DNA of 64,000 nucleotides from an uncultured Pelagibacteraceae bacterium. Its GTDB lineage: Bacteria; Pseudomonadota; Alphaproteobacteria; Pelagibacterales; Pelagibacteraceae. This document shows positions 54,125 to 62,886 of this stretch, in pieces (the stretch's first letter is position 1; the number at the start of each line of letters is the position of its first letter). The notes below the pieces were generated by a model. That model ran no database searches. It was not told where the DNA came from and saw only the letters and a program-made list of their open reading frames with translations. The stretch lies in the NCBI GenBank assembly GCA_902612325.1, contig CACMDB010000004.1, positions 62,001 through 126,000 of the forward strand, read 5' to 3'. The translations under genes and the position numbers were made by a program.

Positions 54125-55071
54125 TGTCATTAGACAAAAAATTTGAAGACTTATTTTTAAATGTTTCAATCAAAGCAGCCTTATCATCTTATCATTTTGT
54201 TGGAAAAAAAGATAAAATAGCAGCTGATAAATCTGCTGTAGATGCAATGAGAAATAAACTTAATGAAATAGAAATGAGGGGAAAGGTAGTTATTGGAGAA
54301 GGAGAACTAGATGAAGCTCCTATGCTTTATATTGGAGAAACTTTAGGTACCATGAATGGTCCCGAGTTAGATATTGCTGTGGATCCTTTGGAGGGAACTA
54401 ATTTTGCAGCAAATAATCTGCCAGGAGCATTATCTGTTATTGCAGTTGCAGAAAAATCAAACTTATTTAGTGCACCTGAGACTTATATGAACAAAATTTC
54501 GGCAAAAGTACCCTCTGAAGGTATTATTGATTTGGATTATTCAGTTAAAAAAAATATTTCTAATCTTGCAGATTATAAGAATAAACAACCCAATGAACTT
54601 TCTGCATGTATTTTAGATCGACCAAGGCATAAAAAGATTATTGAAGAATTAAGGAATTTGAAGGTGAATTTAAAACTTATTTCTGATGGAGATGTATCAG
54701 GAGCTTTATTAGTTTCTGATAAGAAATATAATATAGATATTTTTATGGGTATTGGTGGTGGACCTGAGGGTGTGCTTGCAGCTTCTGCTTTGGATGCCCT
54801 TGATTGTTTTTTTCAAGGTAGATTCATTTTCGATAATGAAAATGATGTAAATAGGGCAAAAAAAATGGGTATAGATGATTTAAATAAAAAGTATTTATTA
54901 AATGAGATAATTACAGGTGACTCAATTTTTTGTGCAACCGGCATTACAAACGGGGACATTGTTTCTGGAATAAAAATAGAGGAAAATAATTATATATCAG
55001 AAACGCTCATTACTCATAAATCTACAAATTTGAAAAAAATAATAAAATCAAAAAATAAAATAGATGAATAA
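54124..55071 (+). CDS. glpX: Fructose-1,6-bisphosphatase class II (GlpX)
   Basis: Metal-dependent FBPase of 315 residues, a gluconeogenic step. It has G-E-G-E-L-D-E-A-P near residue 58, V-D-P-L-E-G-T-N near 86 (metal and substrate site), D-R-P-R-H near 165, D-G-D-V-S-G-A near 187 and I-G-G-G-P-E-G-V near 210. Some GlpX proteins also cleave sedoheptulose-1,7-bisphosphate. The MerR pseudogene begins inside its last codons. Confidence 0.95.
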   Translation: MSLDKKFEDLFLNVSIKAALSSYHFVGKKDKIAADKSAVDAMRNKLNEIEMRGKVVIGEGELDEAPMLYIGETLGTMNGPELDIAVDPLEGTNFAANNLPGALSVIAVAEKSNLFSAPETYMNKISAKVPSEGIIDLDYSVKKNISNLADYKNKQPNELSACILDRPRHKKIIEELRNLKVNLKLISDGDVSGALLVSDKKYNIDIFMGIGGGPEGVLAASALDALDCFFQGRFIFDNENDVNRAKKMGIDDLNKKYLLNEIITGDSIFCATGITNGDIVSGIKIEENNYISETLITHKSTNLKKIIKSKNKIDE

Positions 55072-55435
55072 AGAAGATAATTCTTACAAAACTATAAGCG
55101 AAGTTGTTTAAATATTAAATTTAAAATCAAAAAAAGGGGACTCTTTACCCACTCATACTCTTCGTTTCTGGGAAAAAGAATTTAAACAAATTAAACCTAA
55201 AATACTTACTGGAAATAGAAGATATTATGATAAAAAAAACATTGAATTATTAAAAAAAATTCATTTTTTATTAAAAGATCAAGGAATGACTATCAAAGGT
55301 GTAAAGAAAATACTAAATAATAAAGAACCTTTAAAGCTTGACGAAATGGCAGATAATTCTATAAGAGCAGATAATTTAAAAAATAAGTTAAATAAGATTT
55401 CGAATATTGTAAAAAGTTTAAAAAAATTTAAATAA
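55064..55435 (+). pseudogene. MerR-family transcriptional regulator interrupted by one in-frame stop
   Basis: Reading from ATG 55064 gives 15 residues ending T-I-S-E-V-V, then TAA at 55109-55111, then an open frame to TAA at 55433-55435. The downstream part carries clear MerR features: P-T-H-T-L-R-F-W-E-K-E-F, I-K-P-K, G-N-R-R-Y-Y-D and I-E-L-L-K-K-I-H-F-L-L-K-D-Q-G-M-T-I-K-G-V. In relatives I would expect Lys at the stop (AAA), so one A-to-T change explains it. No ATG, GTG or TTG restarts the frame before the helix-turn-helix is lost. Either a recent pseudogene, a read-through gene or a sequencing/assembly error. Confidence 0.85.
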
Positions 55436-55436
55436 G

Positions 55437-55628
55437 ATGGCAAAAAAAACTCATATAAAAGTTCGTTTAGTCCCTGAAGAAAAACCAGATAGTCCTTTTT
55501 TTTATTATGTAAAAAAACCTGCTGGTGGAGAAAAAGCCAAAGTAAAGTTAAAAGCTAGAAAATATAATCCTTCAACTAGAAAACATGAAATTTTTGTTGA
55601 AAAAAAATTACCACCACATAGTAAATAA
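55437..55628 (+). CDS. rpmG: 50S ribosomal protein L33
   Basis: Small basic ribosomal protein of 63 residues, starting M-A-K-K-T-H-I-K-V-R-L-V-P. It contains Y-Y-V-K-K and L-K-A-R-K-Y-N-P-S-T-R-K-H-E-I-F, the L33 signature. It has no cysteines, so it is the zinc-free form. It starts one base after the broken merR and abuts the convergent chorismate mutase stop. Confidence 0.95.
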   Translation: MAKKTHIKVRLVPEEKPDSPFFYYVKKPAGGEKAKVKLKARKYNPSTRKHEIFVEKKLPPHSK

Positions 55629-55919
55629 TCATTTTTTTTTAAAATTTCTTCTTTCGTAATCAATATAAGACCAGATCATATTTTTCCATATTCTATTAGT
55701 AATACGTGGATCAATTTTATTCTTTAAAGATTTTTTTCTTATATTACTAAGTATGGATCTAATTCTTTTTTGATCAACTATTTGATTTTTTCTATCTTTA
55801 AGTTCTAAAACTTTTTTTACAAGAAATGTTCTCTTTTTTATAATTTTTATAAGTGAATTATCTATTTTATCTAGTTCTGATCTAATTTTGCTTAGTTTTT
55901 TTCGTTTTTGCGGCGACAT
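55629..55919 (-). CDS. Chorismate mutase, type II (AroQ fold)
   Basis: A 96-residue all-helical protein with the chorismate mutase pattern: R-S-E-L-D-K-I-D-N-S-L-I-K-I-I-K-K-R near residues 13-30 (the R and D/N pattern of AroQ), K-V-L-E-L-K near 38, and a late R-I-W-K-N-M-I near 81. It would convert chorismate to prephenate for Phe/Tyr. It is short and Lys-rich; related salvage-type mutase-fold proteins exist, so catalysis is likely, not proven. Confidence 0.8.
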   Translation of the reverse strand: MSPQKRKKLSKIRSELDKIDNSLIKIIKKRTFLVKKVLELKDRKNQIVDQKRIRSILSNIRKKSLKNKIDPRITNRIWKNMIWSYIDYERRNFKKK

Positions 55920-55962
55920 TTATATATTTGGATAATTAAAAAATTATTATATTTATGCGCAT

Positions 55963-56979
55963 ATGTACACAGCAAATCATAAGATTAATTATCAATTATC
56001 TCTCTGGTTAATTTCAATGTTTTGGATTGTGTCTATTATGATTGTTGTTGGAGGCTTAACAAGATTAACGGACTCGGGTCTTTCAATTACTAAATGGCAA
56101 CTTTTCTCAGGATTTTTACCACCTTTAAATCAAGATGACTGGATTTCGTATTTTAATCTTTATAAGCAAATACCAGAATTTAAATTACAAAATTACAATA
56201 TGAATATGCAAGAATTCAAAATTATTTTTTGGTGGGAATGGGCACATCGTTTTTTAGGAAGATTAATTGGTATCGGATTTTTAATACCATTAATTTATTT
56301 TTCTTTTAAAATTAGAATTTCAAAATTGTATAGTTTGTATTTAATTTTTTTTCTAATATGTTTTCAAGGCTTTATTGGTTGGTATATGGTCAGTAGTGGT
56401 CTTGTAGATAGAGTTGATGTAAGTCATTTTAGATTATCTATTCATTTATTGATTGCTTTTATTATTTTATCATTAATATTCTGGAACTATCTCAAGCTAA
56501 ATTTGAGTAATAATACAACAAATAAAATAAATCCTTTAATACCACTCGTTTTTTTAACATTGGTCTTTACACAAATTGTTATAGGAGCTTTTGTATCTGG
56601 TATGGATGCTGGAAAAATTTATAATTCCTGGCCAAATATGGGTACAGCATATTTTCCTGACGACAATGAATTTGTTAATTTGTTTAAACTATCTGCTTTT
56701 AGCGATCCATCTTTGGTTCAATTTATTCATAGAAACTTAGCTTATATAATCGGATTTTATTATTTATTTATGTTTTACAAAATTTATAAGGACAAAATTT
56801 TTGATTTATACAAATCTATAAATGTGATGGGTTTTTTTATTTTATTACAAATTTTTTTAGGAATAATAACAGTTTTATATGGTGCACAAATCTATATAGC
56901 ATCTATGCACCAAATAAGCTCAATCTTTTTGGTAAGTTCTTGTATCTATTTTTTATTTCTTAATACAAGATTTAACTAA
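55963..56979 (+). CDS. ctaA: Heme A synthase CtaA/Cox15
   Basis: Eight-helix membrane oxidase of 338 residues that converts heme O to heme A for cytochrome aa3. Diagnostic sites are G-G-L-T-R-L-T-D-S-G-L-S near residue 30, W-E-W-A-H-R near 93, the His pair in H-F-R-L-S-I-H-L near 152, Q-F-I-H-R-N near 262 and S-M-H-Q near 323. The domain pattern is that of the alphaproteobacterial (mitochondrial-type) enzyme. Its 3' end overlaps metY by 8 bases. Confidence 0.96.
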   Translation: MYTANHKINYQLSLWLISMFWIVSIMIVVGGLTRLTDSGLSITKWQLFSGFLPPLNQDDWISYFNLYKQIPEFKLQNYNMNMQEFKIIFWWEWAHRFLGRLIGIGFLIPLIYFSFKIRISKLYSLYLIFFLICFQGFIGWYMVSSGLVDRVDVSHFRLSIHLLIAFIILSLIFWNYLKLNLSNNTTNKINPLIPLVFLTLVFTQIVIGAFVSGMDAGKIYNSWPNMGTAYFPDDNEFVNLFKLSAFSDPSLVQFIHRNLAYIIGFYYLFMFYKIYKDKIFDLYKSINVMGFFILLQIFLGIITVLYGAQIYIASMHQISSIFLVSSCIYFLFLNTRFN

Positions 56980-58300
56980 CTGCCCTTAATTTACCTTTAG
57001 AAGATTTGTTTAAAGCTTGGTTTAAATCCTCAATGATATCATCTACATGCTCAATACCAATACAAAGTCTTACATAGCTCTGTGTAACTCCAGATGCTGC
57101 AAGTTCTTTTTCATTTAATTGGCTATGAGTTGTGCTAGCAGGATGTATTGCTAAACTTCTTACATCACCAATATTTGCAACATGATAAAACATTTTTAAA
57201 GACTCAATGAATGTTTTTCCAGCCTCAATACCACCTTTTAATTCAATACCAACCATTGGCCCATAACCGCCCTTTAGGTATTTTTTTGCTCTATCAGCGA
57301 TTGGTTTATTATGTTCAGTGGAATAGATTACTTTTGTAACCTCTTTGTGTTTTTTTAAAAAATTAACAACTTTCTCAGCATTCTCGCAATGTTGTTTCAT
57401 ACGTAAGGCTACAGTTTCCAAACCCTGAATTATAGCAAATGCATTATCAGGTGCTAATGCAGAACCAAGATCTCTTAGTAAACATACTCTAGCTCTCACT
57501 GCAAAAGGAACATTTGCTCCTGTAAGCTCAGGCACCGCTTTACCCCATATTACACCACCATAACTAGCATCAGGTTCATTAAATAAAGGTTGTCTTTTTG
57601 GATCAGCAGTCCAATCAAAATTACCACTATCAACAATGCTACCTGCTACTGCGGTTCCATGTCCACCAATATATTTAGTAAGTGAATGAATTACTATGGC
57701 TGCACCATGTTCGATAGGTTTACAAATAACTGGTGATGCAGTGTTGTCCATGATTAATGGAATATTATATTTTCTGCCAATATCAGAAACTTCTTTAATA
57801 GGAAAAACTCTGAGATATGGATTTGGTAAAGTTTCTCCATAAAAAGCTCTTGTTTTATCATCTACCATTTTTTCAAAATTTTTTGGATCACTTGGGTCCG
57901 CATATCTAATTTCAATTCCCAATTTACTTAATGTATGAGTAAACAAAGATACAGTTCCACCATATAGATCTGTTGAACTTACAATGTTGTCACCCGCTTG
58001 AGCCACATTTAATATTGCAAAAGATGAAGCTGTTTGACCCGAAGATACTGTTACACAAGATAATCCTCCCTCTAAAGCTGCAACTCTTTTTTCTAAAACA
58101 TCATTGGTCGGATTCATAATTCTCGTGTAGATGTTTCCAAATTCTTTTAATGCAAAAAGATTAGCAGCATGCTCAGTATTATTAAATTGATACGATGTCG
58201 TTCTATAGATAGGCACAGCTACAGCATTTGTGACTGGATCACTTTTATAGTCACCACCATGAATGGCTATAGTTTCTGGATTATTTCTTTTTGTACTCAT
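56972..58300 (-). CDS. metY: O-acetylhomoserine sulfhydrylase (MetY)
   Basis: PLP-dependent Cys/Met-metabolism enzyme of 442 residues that makes homocysteine from O-acetylhomoserine and sulfide. It has T-R-I-M-N-P-T-N near residue 60, S-S-G-Q-T-A-S near 87, the PLP lysine in H-S-L-T-K-Y-I-G-G-H-G near 205 and S-L-A-I-H-P-A-S-T-T-H near 383. Expression is likely repressed by SAM through the tandem aptamers in its leader. A strong Shine-Dalgarno (aaaaggagtaaaa before ATG) is part of the second aptamer. hom, which makes homoserine for the same pathway, is 2.4 kb away. Confidence 0.95.
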   Translation of the reverse strand: MSTKRNNPETIAIHGGDYKSDPVTNAVAVPIYRTTSYQFNNTEHAANLFALKEFGNIYTRIMNPTNDVLEKRVAALEGGLSCVTVSSGQTASSFAILNVAQAGDNIVSSTDLYGGTVSLFTHTLSKLGIEIRYADPSDPKNFEKMVDDKTRAFYGETLPNPYLRVFPIKEVSDIGRKYNIPLIMDNTASPVICKPIEHGAAIVIHSLTKYIGGHGTAVAGSIVDSGNFDWTADPKRQPLFNEPDASYGGVIWGKAVPELTGANVPFAVRARVCLLRDLGSALAPDNAFAIIQGLETVALRMKQHCENAEKVVNFLKKHKEVTKVIYSTEHNKPIADRAKKYLKGGYGPMVGIELKGGIEAGKTFIESLKMFYHVANIGDVRSLAIHPASTTHSQLNEKELAASGVTQSYVRLCIGIEHVDDIIEDLNQALNKSSKGKLRAVS

Positions 58301-58305
58301 TTTTA

Positions 58306-58362
58306 CTCCTTTTTTAGTGCTTTTGCTTTATGCAAGGCGCACAATATAGTTCAAATGCCTAC
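58306..58362 (-). ncRNA. SAM-V-type riboswitch aptamer over the metY ribosome-binding site
   Basis: Read on the minus strand, the leader contains AGGC-AUUUGAACUAUAUUGU, then GCCU closing the first helix (AGGC/GCCU), a small UUGC-auaaa-GCAA hairpin and GCAC, which can pair back with GUGC as a pseudoknot, followed by UAAAAAAGGAG. The GGAG is the metY Shine-Dalgarno, so SAM binding would block translation. The conserved AUUUGA...UAUUG and CUAAAAAAGG elements match SAM-V, a class found in marine bacteria. Confidence 0.85.
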
Positions 58363-58379
58363 CGATTTTATGAGAATTT

Positions 58380-58424
58380 CCTTTTTAGCAGTTTATGCCC
58401 GCAATAGGATCAAATCGGCAATCT
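58380..58424 (-). ncRNA. SAM-II-type riboswitch aptamer in metY leader
   Basis: Minus-strand RNA reads UUGCC-GAUUUGAUCCUAUUGC-GGGCA, with helix UGCC/GGCA, then UAAACUGCUAAAAAGG. This is very close to the SAM-II core (GAUUU...UAUUGC...AUAAA...GCUAAAAAGG). It lies about 18 bases 5' of the SAM-V aptamer. No U-run terminator follows it here, so its output is not obvious from sequence. Confidence 0.82.
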
Positions 58425-58504
58425 CTTTTTAACAGAATAGAGTTGTTTTACAAGGTAAATATAAAATTGACTTTAAACCTAATAATAGTATTAATCCTCG
58501 CGTA

Positions 58505-58963
58505 ATGACGAAATTTGTTAAAAAAAGCGAGCTAAATTCATCTTGGTTTGAAATTGATGCAAAAAATGCTGTTGTAGGAAGACTTGCAACGATTGTATCT
58601 AAAATCATAAGAGGAAAAAATAAAGCAACATACACTCCTCATATGGACACAGGAGATTTTGTAGTAGTCAAAAATATAGAGCATGCAAAATTTACAGGAA
58701 AAAAATTTCAAAATAAGAAATATTACAGACACACTGGCCATCCTGGAGGTATAAAAGAAACAACTCCAGAAAAATTACATGAAAAAAAACCAGGTGAGGC
58801 ATTAAAATTAGCAGTTAAAAGAATGTTGCCAGGTGGTGTTTTAGGAAGAAAACAACTTACAAAACTTAAAATATATACTGGTGACAGTCATCCTCACTCA
58901 GCTCAAAATCCTAAAGTAATTGAATTAGATAAGTTGAATAGCAAGAATATAGCAAGAAATTAA
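58505..58963 (+). CDS. rplM: 50S ribosomal protein L13
   Basis: Ribosomal protein of 152 residues. S-W-F-E-I-D-A-K-N-A-V-V-G-R-L-A-T near residue 13, H-M-D-T-G-D-F-V-V-V near 46, Y-Y-R-H-T-G-H-P-G-G near 76 and V-K-R-M-L-P near 105 are the L13 motifs. It starts divergently from the metY leader; rpsI begins after one base, the universal rplM-rpsI pair. Confidence 0.97.
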   Translation: MTKFVKKSELNSSWFEIDAKNAVVGRLATIVSKIIRGKNKATYTPHMDTGDFVVVKNIEHAKFTGKKFQNKKYYRHTGHPGGIKETTPEKLHEKKPGEALKLAVKRMLPGGVLGRKQLTKLKIYTGDSHPHSAQNPKVIELDKLNSKNIARN

Positions 58964-58964
58964 T

Positions 58965-59402
58965 ATGGAAAACGCTCAAACTTCATCAAAAACAACAAAA
59001 TTAAAACTTGATTTTAAGGATAGCAAATATGCAACTGGAAGAAGGAAAACATCTATTGCAAGAGTTTGGCTTAAAAAGGGTTCAGGAAAAATTTATGTTA
59101 ATGGCAAATTATACAATGAGTATTTTGCTAGTGAGAATCACAAAATGCAAATTACAAGACCTTTTGAATTAATTAATCAAGCGACAGATTATGATGTGAG
59201 ATGTAATGTTAAAGGCGGTGGTCCAACAGGACAAGCGGGGGCAATGGTACATGGAATTTCAAAAGCTTTAGTATTATTTGATGAAAGCTTTAAATCTACT
59301 CTTAGAACTGAAAAATTAACCACGAGAGACTCCAGGGCAGTTGAAAGAAAAAAACCTGGAAGAAGAAAAGCTAGAAGAAGCTTTCAGTTTTCTAAAAGAT
59401 AA
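58965..59402 (+). CDS. rpsI: 30S ribosomal protein S9
   Basis: Ribosomal protein of 145 residues with Y-A-T-G-R-R-K-T-S-I-A-R-V near residue 22, V-K-G-G-G-P-T-G-Q-A-G-A near 82 and the C-terminal P-G-R-R-K-A-R-R-S-F-Q-F-S-K-R tail that reaches the ribosomal P site. A short T-rich segment follows before argC. Confidence 0.97.
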   Translation: MENAQTSSKTTKLKLDFKDSKYATGRRKTSIARVWLKKGSGKIYVNGKLYNEYFASENHKMQITRPFELINQATDYDVRCNVKGGGPTGQAGAMVHGISKALVLFDESFKSTLRTEKLTTRDSRAVERKKPGRRKARRSFQFSKR

Positions 59403-59435
59403 TTTTTTTTTAATTTTTAACTGTTATAATAAGAA

Positions 59436-60458
59436 ATGCCTAAGCTTAATGTATTAGTCGCTGGATCAACTGGTTATATTGGTATCCAATTGATAAAATT
59501 GTTAAACAAACATAAATATGTAAAAATAAAGTATTTATGTGGAAACACATCAGTAGGAAAAAAAATTTCTTATTACGATAAAACAATTGGATTAAAAAGA
59601 TTACCCAAAATTGTAAAATTTGATAAAAAATTTTTGAATGAAATTGATGTTGTATTTACAGCACTTCCCAATGGAGAAGCGCAAGTAATTTCAAAATATT
59701 TGAATAAACAGAACGTCTTAATTGATCTTGCCGCAGATTTTAGGCTTCAAAAAGCTTTAGATTACAAAAAATGGTATAAAAAAGATCATAAAGCAAAACA
59801 TAATATTAAGAATAGTATTTATTCTTTACCTGAAATTACAGGTAAAAAAGTTAAAGATTATAAAATTATTTCTTGTCCTGGATGCTATCCGACTTCTATT
59901 CTATTACCTTTGATACCTTTATTAAAAAAAAGATTAATAAAAAATCATAATATTATAATTGACTCAAAATCAGGATATTCTGGTGCTGGAAGAGGTGTAC
60001 ACAAAAAATATAAAGATAAAAATTTGTATGAATCTTTAAGTGCTTATGGTGTTGCATCACATAAACATAATCCTGAAATTGAAGAAATGATCAAGAGATG
60101 CGTTAAAGGAAATATTCAATTTGATTTTACTCCTCATTTATCACCTATGTTTAGAGGCATCTTAAGCACAATTTATGTTGAGCTTAATCAGACTTCTTCA
60201 GCATCAAAAATATTAAACACGCTGAAAAAATATTATAAAAAAGCAAATTTTATAAAAATATTAAATAAAAACGAATTAATAAGCACAAATGATGTAATTA
60301 GTACGAATAATTGCAATATATCTGTTTGTAAATCAAAAAATAAGAATAAGATAATTATACTTTCTGCTATTGATAATCTTATTAAAGGGGGAGCGGGTCA
60401 AGCAATACAAAATATGAATATGAAATTTAATTTCCCAAAAGATGCTGGTTTAAAATGA
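59436..60458 (+). CDS. argC: N-acetyl-gamma-glutamyl-phosphate reductase
   Basis: Arginine-biosynthesis dehydrogenase of 340 residues. The N-terminus is a Rossmann NADP site (V-A-G-S-T-G-Y-I-G); the catalytic Cys is in S-C-P-G-C-Y-P-T-S near residue 149; D-S-K-S-G-Y-S-G-A-G-R near 176 and H-L-S-P-M-F-R-G near 230 are further marks, as is the ending K-G-G-A-G-Q-A-I-Q. It overlaps the next small gene by 4 bases. Confidence 0.95.
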   Translation: MPKLNVLVAGSTGYIGIQLIKLLNKHKYVKIKYLCGNTSVGKKISYYDKTIGLKRLPKIVKFDKKFLNEIDVVFTALPNGEAQVISKYLNKQNVLIDLAADFRLQKALDYKKWYKKDHKAKHNIKNSIYSLPEITGKKVKDYKIISCPGCYPTSILLPLIPLLKKRLIKNHNIIIDSKSGYSGAGRGVHKKYKDKNLYESLSAYGVASHKHNPEIEEMIKRCVKGNIQFDFTPHLSPMFRGILSTIYVELNQTSSASKILNTLKKYYKKANFIKILNKNELISTNDVISTNNCNISVCKSKNKNKIIILSAIDNLIKGGAGQAIQNMNMKFNFPKDAGLK

Positions 60459-60676
60459 ATAGATTATTATTTATAGTTCTCTTCATATTTTTAAACGCAT
60501 GTTCATTTAATATTGACTCTAAATATTGGAATGAGAAAAGTGATAAAAAAAATGATAATATCAAACTTACTGAAATAATAAAAAAATCGAATGATATTAG
60601 ATTAATGACAATTGAAGAGTATGAAATTTATATAAATAATTATATCAAAAAAAGTAAATTTCCGGATATTAACTAA
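60455..60676 (+). CDS. Small putative lipoprotein
   Basis: A 73-residue protein with a lipoprotein signal (short basic start, hydrophobic residues 4-14, lipobox L-N-A-C with Cys16) and a polar, Lys/Asp-rich mature part of about 57 residues containing D-S-K-Y-W. It is wedged between argC and hom with overlaps of 4 and 1 bases, so it is translated with them. No family recognised. Confidence 0.7.
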   Translation: MNRLLFIVLFIFLNACSFNIDSKYWNEKSDKKNDNIKLTEIIKKSNDIRLMTIEEYEIYINNYIKKSKFPDIN

Positions 60677-61968
60677 TGAATAAAAATATAAATATTGCAC
60701 TAGTTGGATTGGGTCAGGTCGGAATATTTTTGTACAATGAATTAAATTCAAAAAAGAAAGAAATCGAGATAAAAACTGGAAAAAGAATAAATATTGTAGC
60801 TATATCCGCTAAAAATAAAAATAAAAAAAGACGATTTAACATAGATAAAAAAATTTTTTATTCTAATCCTTTAAAAATTTTTAAAGAAAAAAAAATAGAT
60901 ATTTTATTTGAATGTATTGGTCTATCTGATGGTATTTCCAAAAAAATAGTAGAATACTCTTTGAAAAATAAAGTAAATGTAATAACTCCGAATAAAGCAT
61001 TAATTGCTAAACATGGGGATTATTTAGCGAAACTAGCTGAAATGAATAAAGTAAATCTAGAGTTCGAGGCTTCTGTTGCTGGAGGAATTCCAATTCTTCG
61101 AACTATTAAAGAAGGTTTAGCAACTAATAAGATTAAAAAAGTTTATGGAATTCTAAATGGGACAACTAATTATATCTTATCAGAGATGGAAAATAGTAAC
61201 GAAAGTTTTGAAAAAGTTTTAAAAAAAGCTCAGGTACTTGGTTACGCTGAACCAGGTAATCCTAAATTAGATCTTAATGGTTTTGATGCTTTTGCAAAAA
61301 TTAGAATTTTATCAGCGCTTTCATTTAATATCAAAATATCAAAAAGTAAGTGTATAATGGAAGGAATTGAAAACATTAAACTAGAAGATATTAAAATAGC
61401 AAATCAATTAGGTTTGAGGATAAAATTACTTGGGATTTCTGAAATTATTAATAATCAATTATTCGAAACAGTACATCCATGTTTAGTAAGTAAAAACTCA
61501 TATATCGGAAATGTGAATGGTGTAATGAATGCGGTTATTACTGAAGGCAAACCAGTTGGTCAAAGTATTTTACAAGGAGAGGGGGCAGGTCCTGGACCAA
61601 CTTCATCATCCTTATTATCAGATTTACTATCAATTTTGAGAGGAAATATAAAACCCCCTTTTGGAATTTCTTATAATAAAAGAAAATCTATAAAACCCTT
61701 TAACAATCAAAATTATTCTAATTCATTATATCTTAGATTTGAAGTTAAGGATAAACAGGGCGTTTTATCTTTAATAACAAATCGATTATCTAAATTTAAG
61801 ATCTCAGTAAAAAGAATTATCCAAACTCCTGATAAGAAAAATAAGAGGGCTACAATTGTTATTATAAGCCATAAAACTACTGAAAAAAATATAAAAAATT
61901 GTCTATCGATTTTTAAAAAAAATAAAAATGTTCTGAAATTTCCAACTTTAATTAGACTTTATAATTAA
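60676..61968 (+). CDS. hom: Homoserine dehydrogenase
   Basis: NAD(P)H-dependent enzyme of 430 residues converting aspartate semialdehyde to homoserine for Thr and Met. It has the nucleotide loop G-L-G-Q-V-G near residue 13, E-C-I-G-L near 78, T-P-N-K-A-L near 103, A-S-V-A-G-G-I-P-I-L near 133, G-I-L-N-G-T-T-N-Y-I near 158 and a K-L-D-L-N-G-F-D-A motif near 200; an ACT-type regulatory domain begins near 355. Its product pathway links to metY in this window. Confidence 0.95.
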   Translation: MNKNINIALVGLGQVGIFLYNELNSKKKEIEIKTGKRINIVAISAKNKNKKRRFNIDKKIFYSNPLKIFKEKKIDILFECIGLSDGISKKIVEYSLKNKVNVITPNKALIAKHGDYLAKLAEMNKVNLEFEASVAGGIPILRTIKEGLATNKIKKVYGILNGTTNYILSEMENSNESFEKVLKKAQVLGYAEPGNPKLDLNGFDAFAKIRILSALSFNIKISKSKCIMEGIENIKLEDIKIANQLGLRIKLLGISEIINNQLFETVHPCLVSKNSYIGNVNGVMNAVITEGKPVGQSILQGEGAGPGPTSSSLLSDLLSILRGNIKPPFGISYNKRKSIKPFNNQNYSNSLYLRFEVKDKQGVLSLITNRLSKFKISVKRIIQTPDKKNKRATIVIISHKTTEKNIKNCLSIFKKNKNVLKFPTLIRLYN

Positions 61969-62870
61969 TGGATATTTATATAAAACTTTTTGAAGTTTTG
62001 TTTCCAGTATTCTTTGTTGTGGGTATTGGGTATTATCTTGGTAAAAAAAATCCTAAAATTGATACTACATTTATCACTAATTTTGCTGCAAATGTTGGCA
62101 CACCAGCAATGATTATTTATGCATTAAATCCGGTAAATATATCGTTTACTATTTTCATTAACTATTTTTGGTACTATGCAATCGCAATTGTTGGGTTTAT
62201 TATTGTTGGAATAATAATATTATTTCTTTTAAATACTAAAGATATAATAAGAGAACTTCCGCCTTTAACAATGCCTAATACTGGTAATATGGGTTTACCA
62301 ATATGTTTATTCGCGTATGGTTCTCAAGGTCTTGGTGTTTCAGCCGCTATTTCCGCCTTAATCATTTTGTGCCACTTTACATTAGGTGTTTTTTTAGCAG
62401 ATAGAAAATTTAGTTTACAAGTCATACTAAAAAGCCCACCTTTTTATGCAATCATTATTGCAGTTTTTTTACTTTATTATGATTATGAACTTCCAGGATT
62501 TATAGAAAATACTACTTTTTTATTAATGTATGCCACAATATTTTTAATTTTGATGTCATTAGGAATAGCACTAACAAGACTTAAAGTTTTTTCACTTAAC
62601 AAGGCAATATTTTCTTCTTTAGGCCGAGTGATTGTTGGACCTATTATAGGTTATTTATTGATAGTATATTTTGGTCTTGAAGGGTTTGCAGCTGGTGTAT
62701 TACTGATTCAATGTTCAATGCCTAGCGCAGTTCTTAATTATCTTGTTGCATCAATTTATTCACCAAAAAAAATTGTTGATAGTGTTGCTAGTACTATTGT
62801 TGTGTCAACACTTATGTCTTTTATAACAATTCCAATTGTTGTATTCTTTGCTTTAAAATACTTTAATTAA
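61968..62870 (+). CDS. AEC-family transporter
   Basis: Integral membrane protein of 300 residues with about ten helices in two inverted repeats, as in auxin-efflux-carrier-type transporters. P-N-T-G-N-M-G-L-P near residue 102 and C-S-M-P-S-A near 247 are typical. Substrate (malate, amino acids or other small anions) unknown. It starts on the last base of hom, so it may export or import a related metabolite, but that is only context. Confidence 0.88.
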   Translation: MDIYIKLFEVLFPVFFVVGIGYYLGKKNPKIDTTFITNFAANVGTPAMIIYALNPVNISFTIFINYFWYYAIAIVGFIIVGIIILFLLNTKDIIRELPPLTMPNTGNMGLPICLFAYGSQGLGVSAAISALIILCHFTLGVFLADRKFSLQVILKSPPFYAIIIAVFLLYYDYELPGFIENTTFLLMYATIFLILMSLGIALTRLKVFSLNKAIFSSLGRVIVGPIIGYLLIVYFGLEGFAAGVLLIQCSMPSAVLNYLVASIYSPKKIVDSVASTIVVSTLMSFITIPIVVFFALKYFN

Positions 62871-62886
62871 TCTATATCCTTCTTAT

